Source: Tenacibaculum sp. 190130A14a | Lineage (GTDB): Bacteria > Bacteroidota > Bacteroidia > Flavobacteriales > Flavobacteriaceae | Length of the DNA: 64,000 bases | Assembly: GCF_964048965.1 (NCBI RefSeq) | Contig: NZ_OZ040189.1 | Coordinates: 3,104,501-3,168,500, forward strand | Direction of reading: 5' to 3' | Shown: in pieces, positions 38,827-46,660 of the stretch | Numbering within the stretch: position 1 is the stretch's first letter | How the letters are laid out: the number at the start of each line of letters is the position of its first letter | Notes under the pieces: generated by a model | The model's input: the letters and a program-made list of their open reading frames with translations, nothing else | Told to the model about the DNA's origin: nothing | The model's database searches: none | Translations under genes and position numbers: made by a program

Positions 38827-40116
38827 ATGCCTCAGAATAATTCAGACATAGAAATTCGCAGTGAAGAAGTACAAGAAATTTTATCGCATGTGCCCAATTG
38901 GATGATTCGTTGGGGAAATACCTTATTTCTTCTATTGATTCTCTTATTACTATTTATTTCATGGTTTATCAAATACCCCGATGTCATATCTACACAAGTT
39001 ATGGTAACAACTTCTTTTCCTCCAGAAAAAATATACGCAAATACGCGAGGAAAATTCGAAGTTTTTTTAACAAACGAAAACAACCCAATACAAAGAGGAG
39101 ATGTACTCGCAGTTATTGAAAATAGTGCATCTTATAAAGATGTTTTACTTTTAAAAAGCATCATCGATACAATTCACACAAATGTCAATAACTTCAAATT
39201 TCCAATAGATGAAATCCCTCCAATGATTCTTGGAGATATTACTACTAGCTACTCTCAATTTGAAAACGATTATTCTGAATATATCTTAAACAAAAAGCTA
39301 ACTCCTTTTAAATCAGAAAACATTGCTAATCAAATGTCTGTGATAGAGTCCAAAAGCAGACTACAAATCCTATTATCTCAAAAAGAAATGAGTAGTAAGG
39401 AACTCAGTATAAAAGAAAATGATTTAGAAAGAAGTCTTAAAATGTATGAAAAAGGAGTTATTTCAGCAAAAGAAAAAGGACTTAGAGAAGTATCTTTTCT
39501 ACAAGCTCAAAGAACACATCAAGGTTTAGAAACTTCTATTTCACAAATACGAGAACTTATTAGTAGTTCTAATAGAAATTTAAAAGGTTCTTCTATCAAA
39601 AAAATTCAAAATGACACCCGCCTTCAAAAGAAAGCGATTCAATCATTTTTATATTTAAAAAAAGCTATTAAAGATTGGGAAAGGCAATATGCCTTAACAA
39701 GTTCAATAAATGGCAAAGTATCTTTTTTGTCATATTGGAATGAAAATCAAACCGTTCAACAAGGTGATCTAATCTTTACAATTTTACCAGATAAAAACAC
39801 AACTTTTATAGGTAAAATAAAAGCTCCTGCTACCAATTCAGGAAAAATTAAAAAAGGACAAAAAGTTCAAATAAAGCTACTGAACTATCCTTCTGATGAA
39901 TTCGGAGAACTCAATGGAGAAGTACAGTCAATTTCACTTTTACCGGATGAAAAAGGCAACTACCTAATAGATGTTAAATTACCTCAGGATTTAAAAACAA
40001 CTTATGAAAAAGAAATTGTATTTCGACAAGAAATGCAGGGGACTGCAGCTATTATAACTGAAGATTTACGATTGATAGAACGATTTTTCTATCAACTTAA
40101 AAATATAATTAAATAA
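38827..40116 (+). CDS. HlyD-family secretion adaptor, copy 1
   Basis: 429-residue periplasmic adaptor linking the PCAT exporter to an outer-membrane channel. One N-terminal transmembrane helix (TLFLLLILLLLFISWFI), then lipoyl/barrel-sandwich halves separated by a coiled coil (about 130–270, with KSRLQILLSQKEMSSKELS), and a C-terminal beta-barrel (KIKKGQKVQIKLLNYPSDEFG). No TolC-type gene is in the window. It is clearly diverged from the copy at 50244, unlike the PCAT genes. Confidence 0.92.
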   Translation: MPQNNSDIEIRSEEVQEILSHVPNWMIRWGNTLFLLLILLLLFISWFIKYPDVISTQVMVTTSFPPEKIYANTRGKFEVFLTNENNPIQRGDVLAVIENSASYKDVLLLKSIIDTIHTNVNNFKFPIDEIPPMILGDITTSYSQFENDYSEYILNKKLTPFKSENIANQMSVIESKSRLQILLSQKEMSSKELSIKENDLERSLKMYEKGVISAKEKGLREVSFLQAQRTHQGLETSISQIRELISSSNRNLKGSSIKKIQNDTRLQKKAIQSFLYLKKAIKDWERQYALTSSINGKVSFLSYWNENQTVQQGDLIFTILPDKNTTFIGKIKAPATNSGKIKKGQKVQIKLLNYPSDEFGELNGEVQSISLLPDEKGNYLIDVKLPQDLKTTYEKEIVFRQEMQGTAAIITEDLRLIERFFYQLKNIIK

Positions 40117-40135
40117 AACATCATTCGCGAAGGAT

Positions 40136-40171
40136 AGACACAAGCCTTGAGTGTCTTTAAAGTGTTCAAGG
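40136..40171 (+). ncRNA. Pseudoknot leader, copy 3
   Basis: Stem 1 AGACAC with GTGTCT, loop 1 AAG, stem 2 CCTTGA with TCAAGG, loop 3 TTAAAGTGT (9 nt). TTCGCGAA lies 4 nt upstream, 7 bp after the HlyD stop. 25 nt to the P5 ATG. Confidence 0.85.
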
Positions 40172-40196
40172 GTTTAATCAAATTAATCTTATTAAT

Positions 40197-40373
40197 ATGA
40201 AAAATTCAATTTCAAATTTAGGTTCAATACTAAGTAGTAAAGAACAAAAAAGCATTAACGGAGGGAAACATGAATCTTGTTTTACTCACAAAGATTGCCC
40301 TGCTGGTCAAGGTTGTTGTCCAATGCTCGGTTTGTGTTTTAGAGATGACTACCCTAGTTGTCATTTAATCTAA
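40197..40373 (+). CDS. GG-leader peptide P5 with inhibitor-cystine-knot spacing
   Basis: 58 residues. Leader MKNSISNLG ... KSINGG, then a 35-residue core with cysteines in the order C-X5-C-X5-CC-X5-C-X7-C. That is the six-cysteine CC-centred pattern of inhibitor cystine knots, found in many animal toxins. P7 and P13 have the same order. Fold is a prediction from spacing; the core starts KHESC and ends SCHLI. Confidence 0.88.
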   Translation: MKNSISNLGSILSSKEQKSINGGKHESCFTHKDCPAGQGCCPMLGLCFRDDYPSCHLI

Positions 40374-40484
40374 AATATCAACTTACGTAACCAAACTAAC
40401 AAACTATTATAAATAAGATTTGAACTCTTTTTACATGTATAATTTATAACCCTTAAATTTTAAGGAAACAATCAAATTTTAATT

Positions 40485-40697
40485 ATGAAAAAAAACATTT
40501 TAAACTTAGGAACACAGTTAAACAGAATTGAACAACAAACTATTAAAGGTAGTGATTTTGACAATGCTCCACTAGGGGAGTGCTTAGAGCCAGGAACATT
40601 TCCTCCAGTAGTTATTGCTAGAGTTCCTTGTAATCAAAAATGTCCAAATGGGTTAACTCCTTTTTGTTTTGCTACAGAAGGAGGAGAGTTATTTTAA
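40485..40697 (+). CDS. Variant-leader cysteine-rich peptide P6
   Basis: 70 residues. The leader (MKKNILNLG ... QQTIKGS) ends in Gly-Ser instead of Gly-Gly. The core of 47 residues is acidic at its N-terminus and has four cysteines (GEC, VPC, QKC, PFC). It lacks the pseudoknot; instead a perfect-looking CCTTAAA/TTTTAAGG dyad lies in the upstream spacer. C39 peptidases can accept GS, but cutting may be slower. It may be a decaying or specialised member. Confidence 0.82.
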   Translation: MKKNILNLGTQLNRIEQQTIKGSDFDNAPLGECLEPGTFPPVVIARVPCNQKCPNGLTPFCFATEGGELF

Positions 40698-40727
40698 TAT
40701 ACTTATCTCGTTTAACTAAGAAAATCA

Positions 40728-40752
40728 AAGGAGAAGCCTAGGCTTCTCCTTA
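40728..40752. terminator. Bidirectional terminator between P6 and the lipoprotein gene
   Basis: AAGGAGAAGCC pairs with GGCTTCTCCTT with only TA between, so the real loop is a little larger. It lies between convergent genes. Confidence 0.8.
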
Positions 40753-40781
40753 TTTACATTATGTTACATATTAAGTCCAAA

Positions 40782-41501
40782 TTAATCCAATTTATCTCTC
40801 AATATAAAAATTAAAGAATTCGCATTTTCAGGATCAAAATTTTCAGGCAAATAATGTCCGCTACCATCTGTTTTTAGAATCAGACCATCGCTATAAAAAG
40901 TAAACTTATCTAAACTCCACAAACAAGTCAATACATCATGATTATTTAGGTAATAAATTAAATCTTGTAAATCATTTATATACAATTCTTTATTTGGAAA
41001 GTAAATTTCTAATTTTCTATTCTCAATTATTTCGATTAAATATTGATAATAAGACATTTGAGAATCTAAGATACCTCCCCAACGAAAAGGGTCTGGTATT
41101 GCGGCTGATTTTGGAGGTGTTCCACCACTAGCAGTTGGGCTAGTATGCCAATTATAATTATTAAATTGTTCATGAAAAGCAATTTCAAATGGATTTTCAT
41201 CTAACAAGTCTGAATCTAATAGTGACGCCAACTCTATTTTTTTTGTTCTCTTATTTGTTATAAACCTATTAAAATAATGTCTAGCATCTTTATTTTCTAT
41301 TATTGCCTTTCCAATTAAAAAAGAAGCCATATACATGATACGTTCATTTTCATCTTTAACATTATCTTTTACAGGTTCTGTTAAAAATAAATTCCTCTCC
41401 TCCCCTTTTTGTAACTTTTGAACAATTTCAACTTCGTCGTTATTTTGTGTGCAAGACGCACAAAAAATAAGAGCCATACTAATTAATCTTAAAAACTTCA
41501 T
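40782..41501 (-). CDS. Lipoprotein of unknown function
   Basis: 239 residues with a lipoprotein signal (MKFLRLISMALIFCASC). No family recognised. The mature part is polar with aromatic clusters (FHEQFNNYNWHTS, DSQMSYYQYLIEI) and a patch GGTPPKSAAIPDPFRWGG. It lies downstream of the LytTR system on the same strand, and direct repeats like LytTR sites occur before it. It may be the regulator's target, possibly a sensor, immunity or uptake factor; none of these can be shown. Confidence 0.7.
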   Translation of the reverse strand: MKFLRLISMALIFCASCTQNNDEVEIVQKLQKGEERNLFLTEPVKDNVKDENERIMYMASFLIGKAIIENKDARHYFNRFITNKRTKKIELASLLDSDLLDENPFEIAFHEQFNNYNWHTSPTASGGTPPKSAAIPDPFRWGGILDSQMSYYQYLIEIIENRKLEIYFPNKELYINDLQDLIYYLNNHDVLTCLWSLDKFTFYSDGLILKTDGSGHYLPENFDPENANSLIFILRDKLD

Positions 41502-41526
41502 AAATTACTTTTAAATATTCATACTA

Positions 41527-41595
41527 AGTTCAAAAGTACAAAGGAACTTAGGGGCAACTTTATCCAGTTCAAATTCGTTCATGCTGAGTTCAAAT
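41527..41595. promoter_or_regulatory. Possible LytTR-binding direct repeats
   Basis: AGTTCAAA occurs at 41527, 41566 and 41587. The last two (CCAGTTCAAATTCG and TGAGTTCAAATACG) are 21 bp apart, the two-helical-turn spacing of AgrA-type LytTR sites, whose half-site contains AGTT. They lie upstream of the lipoprotein gene, and on its strand TACTTTTG near 41530–41540 could be the -7 element. Confidence 0.5.
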
Positions 41596-41609
41596 ACGTT
41601 ATAAAAGAA

Positions 41610-42344
41610 TTAAAACAAATCTTTTAAAACCATCTCTTTTCTCCTAGTAGCTACTGGGATTTGAGCTCCTGTTTTGGTAATTAAAAAGCCTTCATTTGTG
41701 TACTTAGTTATGTAGGCTTTATTTATGATATAAGATTGATGACACTTTATAAACCTTTTTTTATCTAGCAATTCTTCCACTTTCTTCATAGGCTTAGAAA
41801 TGACAATATTCTCCTCAAAAAGATAAAAAGTTGTATAATTTCCTTCTGATTTACAATACAGTATATCGTCAAATGAAACTAAATGCTGAGTATCTAATGT
41901 TTTCAGTACTATTCTACGATGTTCTCCTTCTCTATAATAATGATTTGCAATATTAACAGAGCTTCCTGTAGTGTTTTCTTTTTCAATTGTATTAATTGCC
42001 TTGTTTACAGCCTCCTTAAATTCATCATCATCTATGGGCTTTAATAAATAATCTAATGCTCCCAAACGAATTGCTTTTATGGCATGAGAGTCAAAACCAG
42101 TTATAAAAATAATCTTGAAATCAATCTCGTTTAACTCTGATAAAATGTCAAAACTAGTACCATCTCCTAAATCAACATCCATAAAAACTAACTGAGGTTG
42201 GTACCTTATAATTTTTTCAATCCCTTCTTTAACAGAAATTGCTTCATCTATTATGGTTAACTCATTGCGAAAATCTTGAAAGACTCTCTTTTTTATGTTT
42301 TCCCTTACATGTCTTTCATCTTCAACTATCAATGTTTTTAGCAT
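41610..42344 (-). CDS. LytTR-family response regulator
   Basis: 244 residues. Receiver domain 1–120 with phosphoacceptor Asp 56 (FMDVDLG), acidic pocket (VEDE) and conserved Lys (LLKPID). C-terminal LytTR DNA-binding domain (ILYCKSEGNYTTFYL, FIKCHQSYIINKAYI, IPVATRRKEMV). It follows the sensor kinase with 2 bp between them. Targets may include the lipoprotein gene at 41501 and perhaps the peptide modules that flank it on both sides. Confidence 0.93.
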   Translation of the reverse strand: MLKTLIVEDERHVRENIKKRVFQDFRNELTIIDEAISVKEGIEKIIRYQPQLVFMDVDLGDGTSFDILSELNEIDFKIIFITGFDSHAIKAIRLGALDYLLKPIDDDEFKEAVNKAINTIEKENTTGSSVNIANHYYREGEHRRIVLKTLDTQHLVSFDDILYCKSEGNYTTFYLFEENIVISKPMKKVEELLDKKRFIKCHQSYIINKAYITKYTNEGFLITKTGAQIPVATRRKEMVLKDLF

Positions 42345-42346
42345 TT

Positions 42347-44185
42347 CTAATATAATTTATAAGGTATTTTTAATAACACCTTTGTTCCCCTATCTTGTTT
42401 GTTTAATTCCTTTTTATTAACAATAATTATTCCTTTTCCTGTCATTTTTTTTAAAAACTCATCAATTAACTTTACTGAAGATTTCTTATTCAAACCATTT
42501 TCATCAATTCCAACTCCATCATCGTCAATAATACAACTAAGAAACTTATTTTCTAACTCTAATTGAATTTTTATATTTCCTGTAACCTCCTCTTTTTTAA
42601 AGGCATGAAGTATTGCATTTTCAACAAAAGGCTGCAACAGCATGGGCGGTATTAGTACTTCATCTTCTTCATTTATGGTGTTCTCTATACTATAGTTAAA
42701 CCTTCCTTGAAATCTAAATTGTTGCAGTTCTATATAGTTTTGTAAAGACTCTAACTCATCTTCTATGGGCACATAATTTTTTGTAGAATTTTCAAAAATA
42801 GCCCTTAACAACTTAGAAAATTTTTGAATATACTTTAATGACTTTTCTTTATCATCTTCAATATTATTCTTTATCAAACTTAAGCTATTAAATGTAAAGT
42901 GAGGATTCATTTGAGAACGTAACAAACGCTGATGTAATAAAAAGTTATCCTGTTCTATTTTAAACTTACGTTGTCTGTAAAAATTCAACACAAGTATTCC
43001 TATTACTATGGCTAATAACAATAATACTGCTAAAATGTATTGATTTCTTTCAAAAATAAAACTCTCTATCTCTGCTTCTCTCTTTTCTTTTTCTAAGGTA
43101 ATCTCTTTTTCAAAAGCCACTTTAGAAGCTTTTAGCTCGCTATCAATCCTTTCTGAATAATTCTTATCCTGATACTTAAATATTGAATCTAACTTAGCCA
43201 TCACTGAAGTCAAATTTTCTTTTCGGTAATGTGATACTTCCAAACTCTTTTTTAGAGCTGCTCGTTGATCATCATACTCAATATCACTGATTCCTAAATT
43301 GTATACAGAATCTAAATATTGTTCAGCGATGTTGTACTTTTTTAAACCGATATATGAATTTGACAGGTTAATATAATTATTAACCAACCTTTGTTTAATT
43401 AAATTCTTTTGTTTTAACTGTTTTGTAAAAAATAAAGCTTTATCAAATTCAACAATGGCCTTATTATAAAAACCATTCTTGTTATAGTAATAGCCTTTAG
43501 AAGCATAAAGTTGATATTTCCCAAGTGAATCTAGTTTATGTTCAAACTTAAAATTATCTAATATATCACCTGCCTTTTCTTGATTTTTTAAAGTACTATA
43601 TAAAACAGCATTACTAATTTTTGACATACCATGATTAGCAGTATCTCCTGCTTTTAAAAAGTAATCTGCAGCCAATTTACTTGCTGCTAAAGCTCCTTCA
43701 TATTCTTCTAAAGCTAACTTTACGTTGTGCTTAAATTGATAAACAAATGCTTTATTTTTATAGTCATCATCCTTTAACAAGGCTAACAACTTCTCATTTA
43801 TTTTTTCTGCACTCAGATAATCATTCTTTTTACGATAATACACTAGAGACAACGCCCGGAAAAACAACACTTCTCTATCTGATTTTATTCTATCTGTTGT
43901 AAATGACGTTACATAGTTTAATATATTGATTGCTTCATCATATTTACCCAAACTATAATTAAACCTTGATTTAGCAAAACTATACTCTGCTTTTAATGAA
44001 TCCGATAAGTGTTCTTTTGGTATATTTTCTAATTCTTCTAAGTAGTAGTTTAATGAATCTGTTTCTAAATAAACTTTCGTATTGTAGTAATGTGGTAAGT
44101 TCGGTTCTTCTAAATTGCTCAGTCTTTTTTGACATCCGAAAAACACAATAAAGCTAAACAATAGTTGTAGTAGTATTCTTTTCAT
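42347..44185 (-). CDS. TPR sensor histidine kinase, LytS/YehU type
   Basis: 612 residues. Lipoprotein-like signal (LLFSFIVFFGC), a periplasmic TPR domain to about residue 360, one transmembrane helix (YILAVLLLLAIVIGILVLNF), then a His_kinase domain with phosphoacceptor His in MNPHFTFNSLSLIKN and an ATP-binding domain (PPMLLQPFVENAILHAF, DDDGVGID). This is the common Bacteroidota architecture. The signal is unknown. It pairs with the LytTR regulator directly downstream. Confidence 0.92.
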   Translation of the reverse strand: MKRILLQLLFSFIVFFGCQKRLSNLEEPNLPHYYNTKVYLETDSLNYYLEELENIPKEHLSDSLKAEYSFAKSRFNYSLGKYDEAINILNYVTSFTTDRIKSDREVLFFRALSLVYYRKKNDYLSAEKINEKLLALLKDDDYKNKAFVYQFKHNVKLALEEYEGALAASKLAADYFLKAGDTANHGMSKISNAVLYSTLKNQEKAGDILDNFKFEHKLDSLGKYQLYASKGYYYNKNGFYNKAIVEFDKALFFTKQLKQKNLIKQRLVNNYINLSNSYIGLKKYNIAEQYLDSVYNLGISDIEYDDQRAALKKSLEVSHYRKENLTSVMAKLDSIFKYQDKNYSERIDSELKASKVAFEKEITLEKEKREAEIESFIFERNQYILAVLLLLAIVIGILVLNFYRQRKFKIEQDNFLLHQRLLRSQMNPHFTFNSLSLIKNNIEDDKEKSLKYIQKFSKLLRAIFENSTKNYVPIEDELESLQNYIELQQFRFQGRFNYSIENTINEEDEVLIPPMLLQPFVENAILHAFKKEEVTGNIKIQLELENKFLSCIIDDDGVGIDENGLNKKSSVKLIDEFLKKMTGKGIIIVNKKELNKQDRGTKVLLKIPYKLY

Positions 44186-44440
44186 ACAAACTTATAAATA
44201 AATTTAACAAAGCTAATTATTTTCTATTTATGTTTTCTCTATATAAAGAACGTTCAGCTTCTGATTTTCTTTTATTTACTTAATTTTATAATGAAAACAG
44301 AAAAAATATAGAATGAAAAACAAATAATCACTAAATCTTAACAGTTTTGAATTCATTCTGCACAGATATGAATTTGTCTAAAAATGCTGTTCTTCTACTT
44401 CTATATTCGTCTTCACAATTAATAACCTACTACTTATTTT

Positions 44441-46027
44441 ATGGAACACTCATTAACAAATCTTGTACAAAGATTATTAAAGAGCAATACAATCTCTTTT
44501 GATAAAGACGAATTGATTTTTCAAATACAAAGTCATCCGTCATATCCAAGTTTACATGCTATCACTGGTGTATTAGATCATTTCAATATTGAAAATGTTG
44601 CTGCAGATGTTCCTGCTAATAAAGAAACTTTGGTACAATTACCTGACTGTTTCTTAGCTCAAATATCCACAGATAACAGAAAAGATCTTGTTATTGTACA
44701 AAGGAAAGGTTTAGACTATTTTATTTACAATTCAGAGAACAAAAAAGAAAAATATACTGAAGAAGAGTTTCTTCAAAAGTTTACAGGAATTATTGTTGCT
44801 GTAGAAAAAACAGGTGAGAGTGTTCAACCAGAGAAGAAATCTAATCTTATCAAATTTATAGCTCTTGGTTTGTTAATTAGTTTAACAGGTTTCTCTTTGT
44901 ATCAAAGTTCAGTTAATTTATTTACACTTGGCTATTTCGTATTATCTGTTGTCGGAATTGTTACAAGTATTGCTATTGTTAAACAAGAATTAGGATTAAA
45001 AACATCTATCGGAAATGCCTTTTGTTCAGGAGCAGATGATAAGAAAGATTGTGATGCTGTATTAACCTCTAAAGGAGCAGAAATTATAAAAGGATATAAA
45101 CTTAGTGATTTAAGTGTGTTATATTTTTCTGGACTTACTCTATTAACGTTAGCACAAATTTCTAATCCTGCCATTGCCTATACCATTAGTTTATTAGCAA
45201 TTCCAGTTACTTTATATTCTATCTATTATCAATATGCTGTTGTAAAAAAATGGTGTATGTTATGTTTGAGTATTGTAGGGGTTTTATGGTTACAAGCAGC
45301 AGTTCCTTTAATTACCAATACGTATATCACTGAATTTGTACCAACCAGCTTTGTTACTTTTGGTATCGTTGCTTCAATAACCTGGTTAGCTTGGTATTAT
45401 ATAAAACCATTAGTAGCAGAAGTAACTGAATTAAGAAAAGAAAAAATAGAACATGTTAAGTTTAAAAGAAACTTTACGTTGTTTGATAATTTATTACAAA
45501 AATCACCGCAATTACATACCCAAATAACAAACAGTCAAGAGATTGTTTTTGGAAATCCTAACTCAACTTTAGAGTTAACCATTGTAACCAATCCATTTTG
45601 TGGACATTGTAAGCCTGTGCATGAGCATATTGATGAGATTTTACATCGCTATGCAAATAATGTAAAGATCAAAATCAGGTTCAATATCAACATTCAAGAC
45701 AAAGAAGGTGATGCTGTAAAAATTACTAGTCGTCTTATAGAAATATACCATACCCAAGGAAGTGAGGCTTGTTTAAAAGCTATGGATGCTATTTACGGAG
45801 GAGAAAAGCCAGAGAAGTGGTTGCAAACTTATGATAATTGCAATCAAAAAGAATTGTATATCGAAGAATTAGAAAGAGAAAACACTTGGTGTCAAGATAA
45901 CTCGATTAATTTCACTCCAGAAATATTAGTAAACGGAAGATCATTCCCTAAAGAATACAATAGAACAGACCTAATCTTCTTTATAGAAGAACTAGAAGAA
46001 AAACATCAGGAATTAGTTACTGTTTGA
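44441..46027 (+). CDS. Degenerate C39-like / VKOR / thioredoxin fusion, copy 2
   Basis: 528 residues, same architecture as the protein at 33800: C39-like domain without catalytic Cys, VKOR with CMLC, thioredoxin-like domain with CGHC. Residues from about 165 to 440 are identical between copies; differences cluster in the first 165 and the last 85 residues (for example QLPDCF against QLPDSF). The extra Cys in this copy's C39-like part (about residue 70) is not at the catalytic position. Starts with ATG. First gene of module 2. Confidence 0.88.
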   Translation: MEHSLTNLVQRLLKSNTISFDKDELIFQIQSHPSYPSLHAITGVLDHFNIENVAADVPANKETLVQLPDCFLAQISTDNRKDLVIVQRKGLDYFIYNSENKKEKYTEEEFLQKFTGIIVAVEKTGESVQPEKKSNLIKFIALGLLISLTGFSLYQSSVNLFTLGYFVLSVVGIVTSIAIVKQELGLKTSIGNAFCSGADDKKDCDAVLTSKGAEIIKGYKLSDLSVLYFSGLTLLTLAQISNPAIAYTISLLAIPVTLYSIYYQYAVVKKWCMLCLSIVGVLWLQAAVPLITNTYITEFVPTSFVTFGIVASITWLAWYYIKPLVAEVTELRKEKIEHVKFKRNFTLFDNLLQKSPQLHTQITNSQEIVFGNPNSTLELTIVTNPFCGHCKPVHEHIDEILHRYANNVKIKIRFNINIQDKEGDAVKITSRLIEIYHTQGSEACLKAMDAIYGGEKPEKWLQTYDNCNQKELYIEELERENTWCQDNSINFTPEILVNGRSFPKEYNRTDLIFFIEELEEKHQELVTV

Positions 46028-46106
46028 TCGGTCAATTGCTATTCTTAAAAGAAAACGTTTTTGGGAAAATTGCTCCTTTAAAATAAAATATTCTCTCGCG
46101 AAGAAT

Positions 46107-46140
46107 AGACACAAATGGTGAGTGTCTTTAAATGTTCACC
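46107..46140 (+). ncRNA. Pseudoknot leader, copy 4, with covarying stem 2
   Basis: Stem 1 AGACAC with GTGTCT, loop 1 AAA. Stem 2 is GGTGA with TCACC instead of CCTTGA with TCAAGG: both strands changed together, which is direct covariation support. Loop 3 is TTAAATGT. TCGCGAA lies 4 nt upstream. 28 nt to the P7 ATG. Confidence 0.87.
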
Positions 46141-46168
46141 TAACAAATAACTTTAACTATTTTCTATT

Positions 46169-46360
46169 ATGAAAAATTCAATTTTAAACTTAGGAACAGC
46201 ATTAAAAAGAGCTGAACAAAAACAAATTAACGGTGGACGAAAATATTGCGAATCACATGAAGATTGTGGAACAGGATGCTGTAATACCTCGCGTTTCTGC
46301 CAAGTTTTTGGAGCTCCAAACACAGGAGGGCTTTTATGTGATGGGAGTTTATCTCTATAA
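46169..46360 (+). CDS. GG-leader peptide P7 with inhibitor-cystine-knot spacing
   Basis: 63 residues. Leader MKNSILNLG ... KQINGG. The 40-residue core has C-X5-C-X3-CC-X5-C-X12-C, another CC-centred six-cysteine order. The start RKYCESHEDCGTGCC closely recalls the DC..G.CC segment of many animal cystine-rich peptides; that resemblance may be convergent. First peptide of module 2, behind pseudoknot 4. Confidence 0.88.
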   Translation: MKNSILNLGTALKRAEQKQINGGRKYCESHEDCGTGCCNTSRFCQVFGAPNTGGLLCDGSLSL

Positions 46361-46411
46361 AAAATCTCATTCATAAAAACTGCAAGACTAGTATTAATAT
46401 AATTAAAAAAC

Positions 46412-46570
46412 ATGAAAAATTCAATTTTAAACTTAGGAACAGCTTTAAAAAGAACTGAGCAAAAACAAATTAATGGAGGTAGAAAACAATGTGATGCCAA
46501 CGATGATGGAAACTGTGAAGATTTCGGAAGACATTGTGCTGAATTTTATTGTCGTTTTATTCTTCAATAA
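46412..46570 (+). CDS. GG-leader cysteine-rich peptide P8
   Basis: 52 residues. Leader nearly identical to P7. The 29-residue core has four cysteines spaced C-X7-C-X6-C-X4-C, an acidic N-terminal half (DANDDGNCED) and a hydrophobic C-terminus. It is 51 bp after P7 with no pseudoknot of its own. Confidence 0.87.
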   Translation: MKNSILNLGTALKRTEQKQINGGRKQCDANDDGNCEDFGRHCAEFYCRFILQ

Positions 46571-46613
46571 AACAACCTAAAAACAGTGTTATGCAGAATA
46601 CTGTTTCTAATTT

Positions 46614-46642
46614 AAAAAGGAGAATTAAATGGTTCTCCTTTT
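46614..46642 (+). terminator. Terminator after P7-P8
   Basis: AAAAGGAGAA pairs with TTCTCCTTTT around an 8-nt loop. The T-run is short (four). It lies just before the PCAT2 TTG start. Confidence 0.65.
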
Positions 46643-46660
46643 ATCTAAAACTATATATAG

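Noticed and set aside
46153..46500. Opposite-strand frame across P7 and P8
   Set aside because: It is the complement of the two repeated leader sequences, which creates a false repeated protein.
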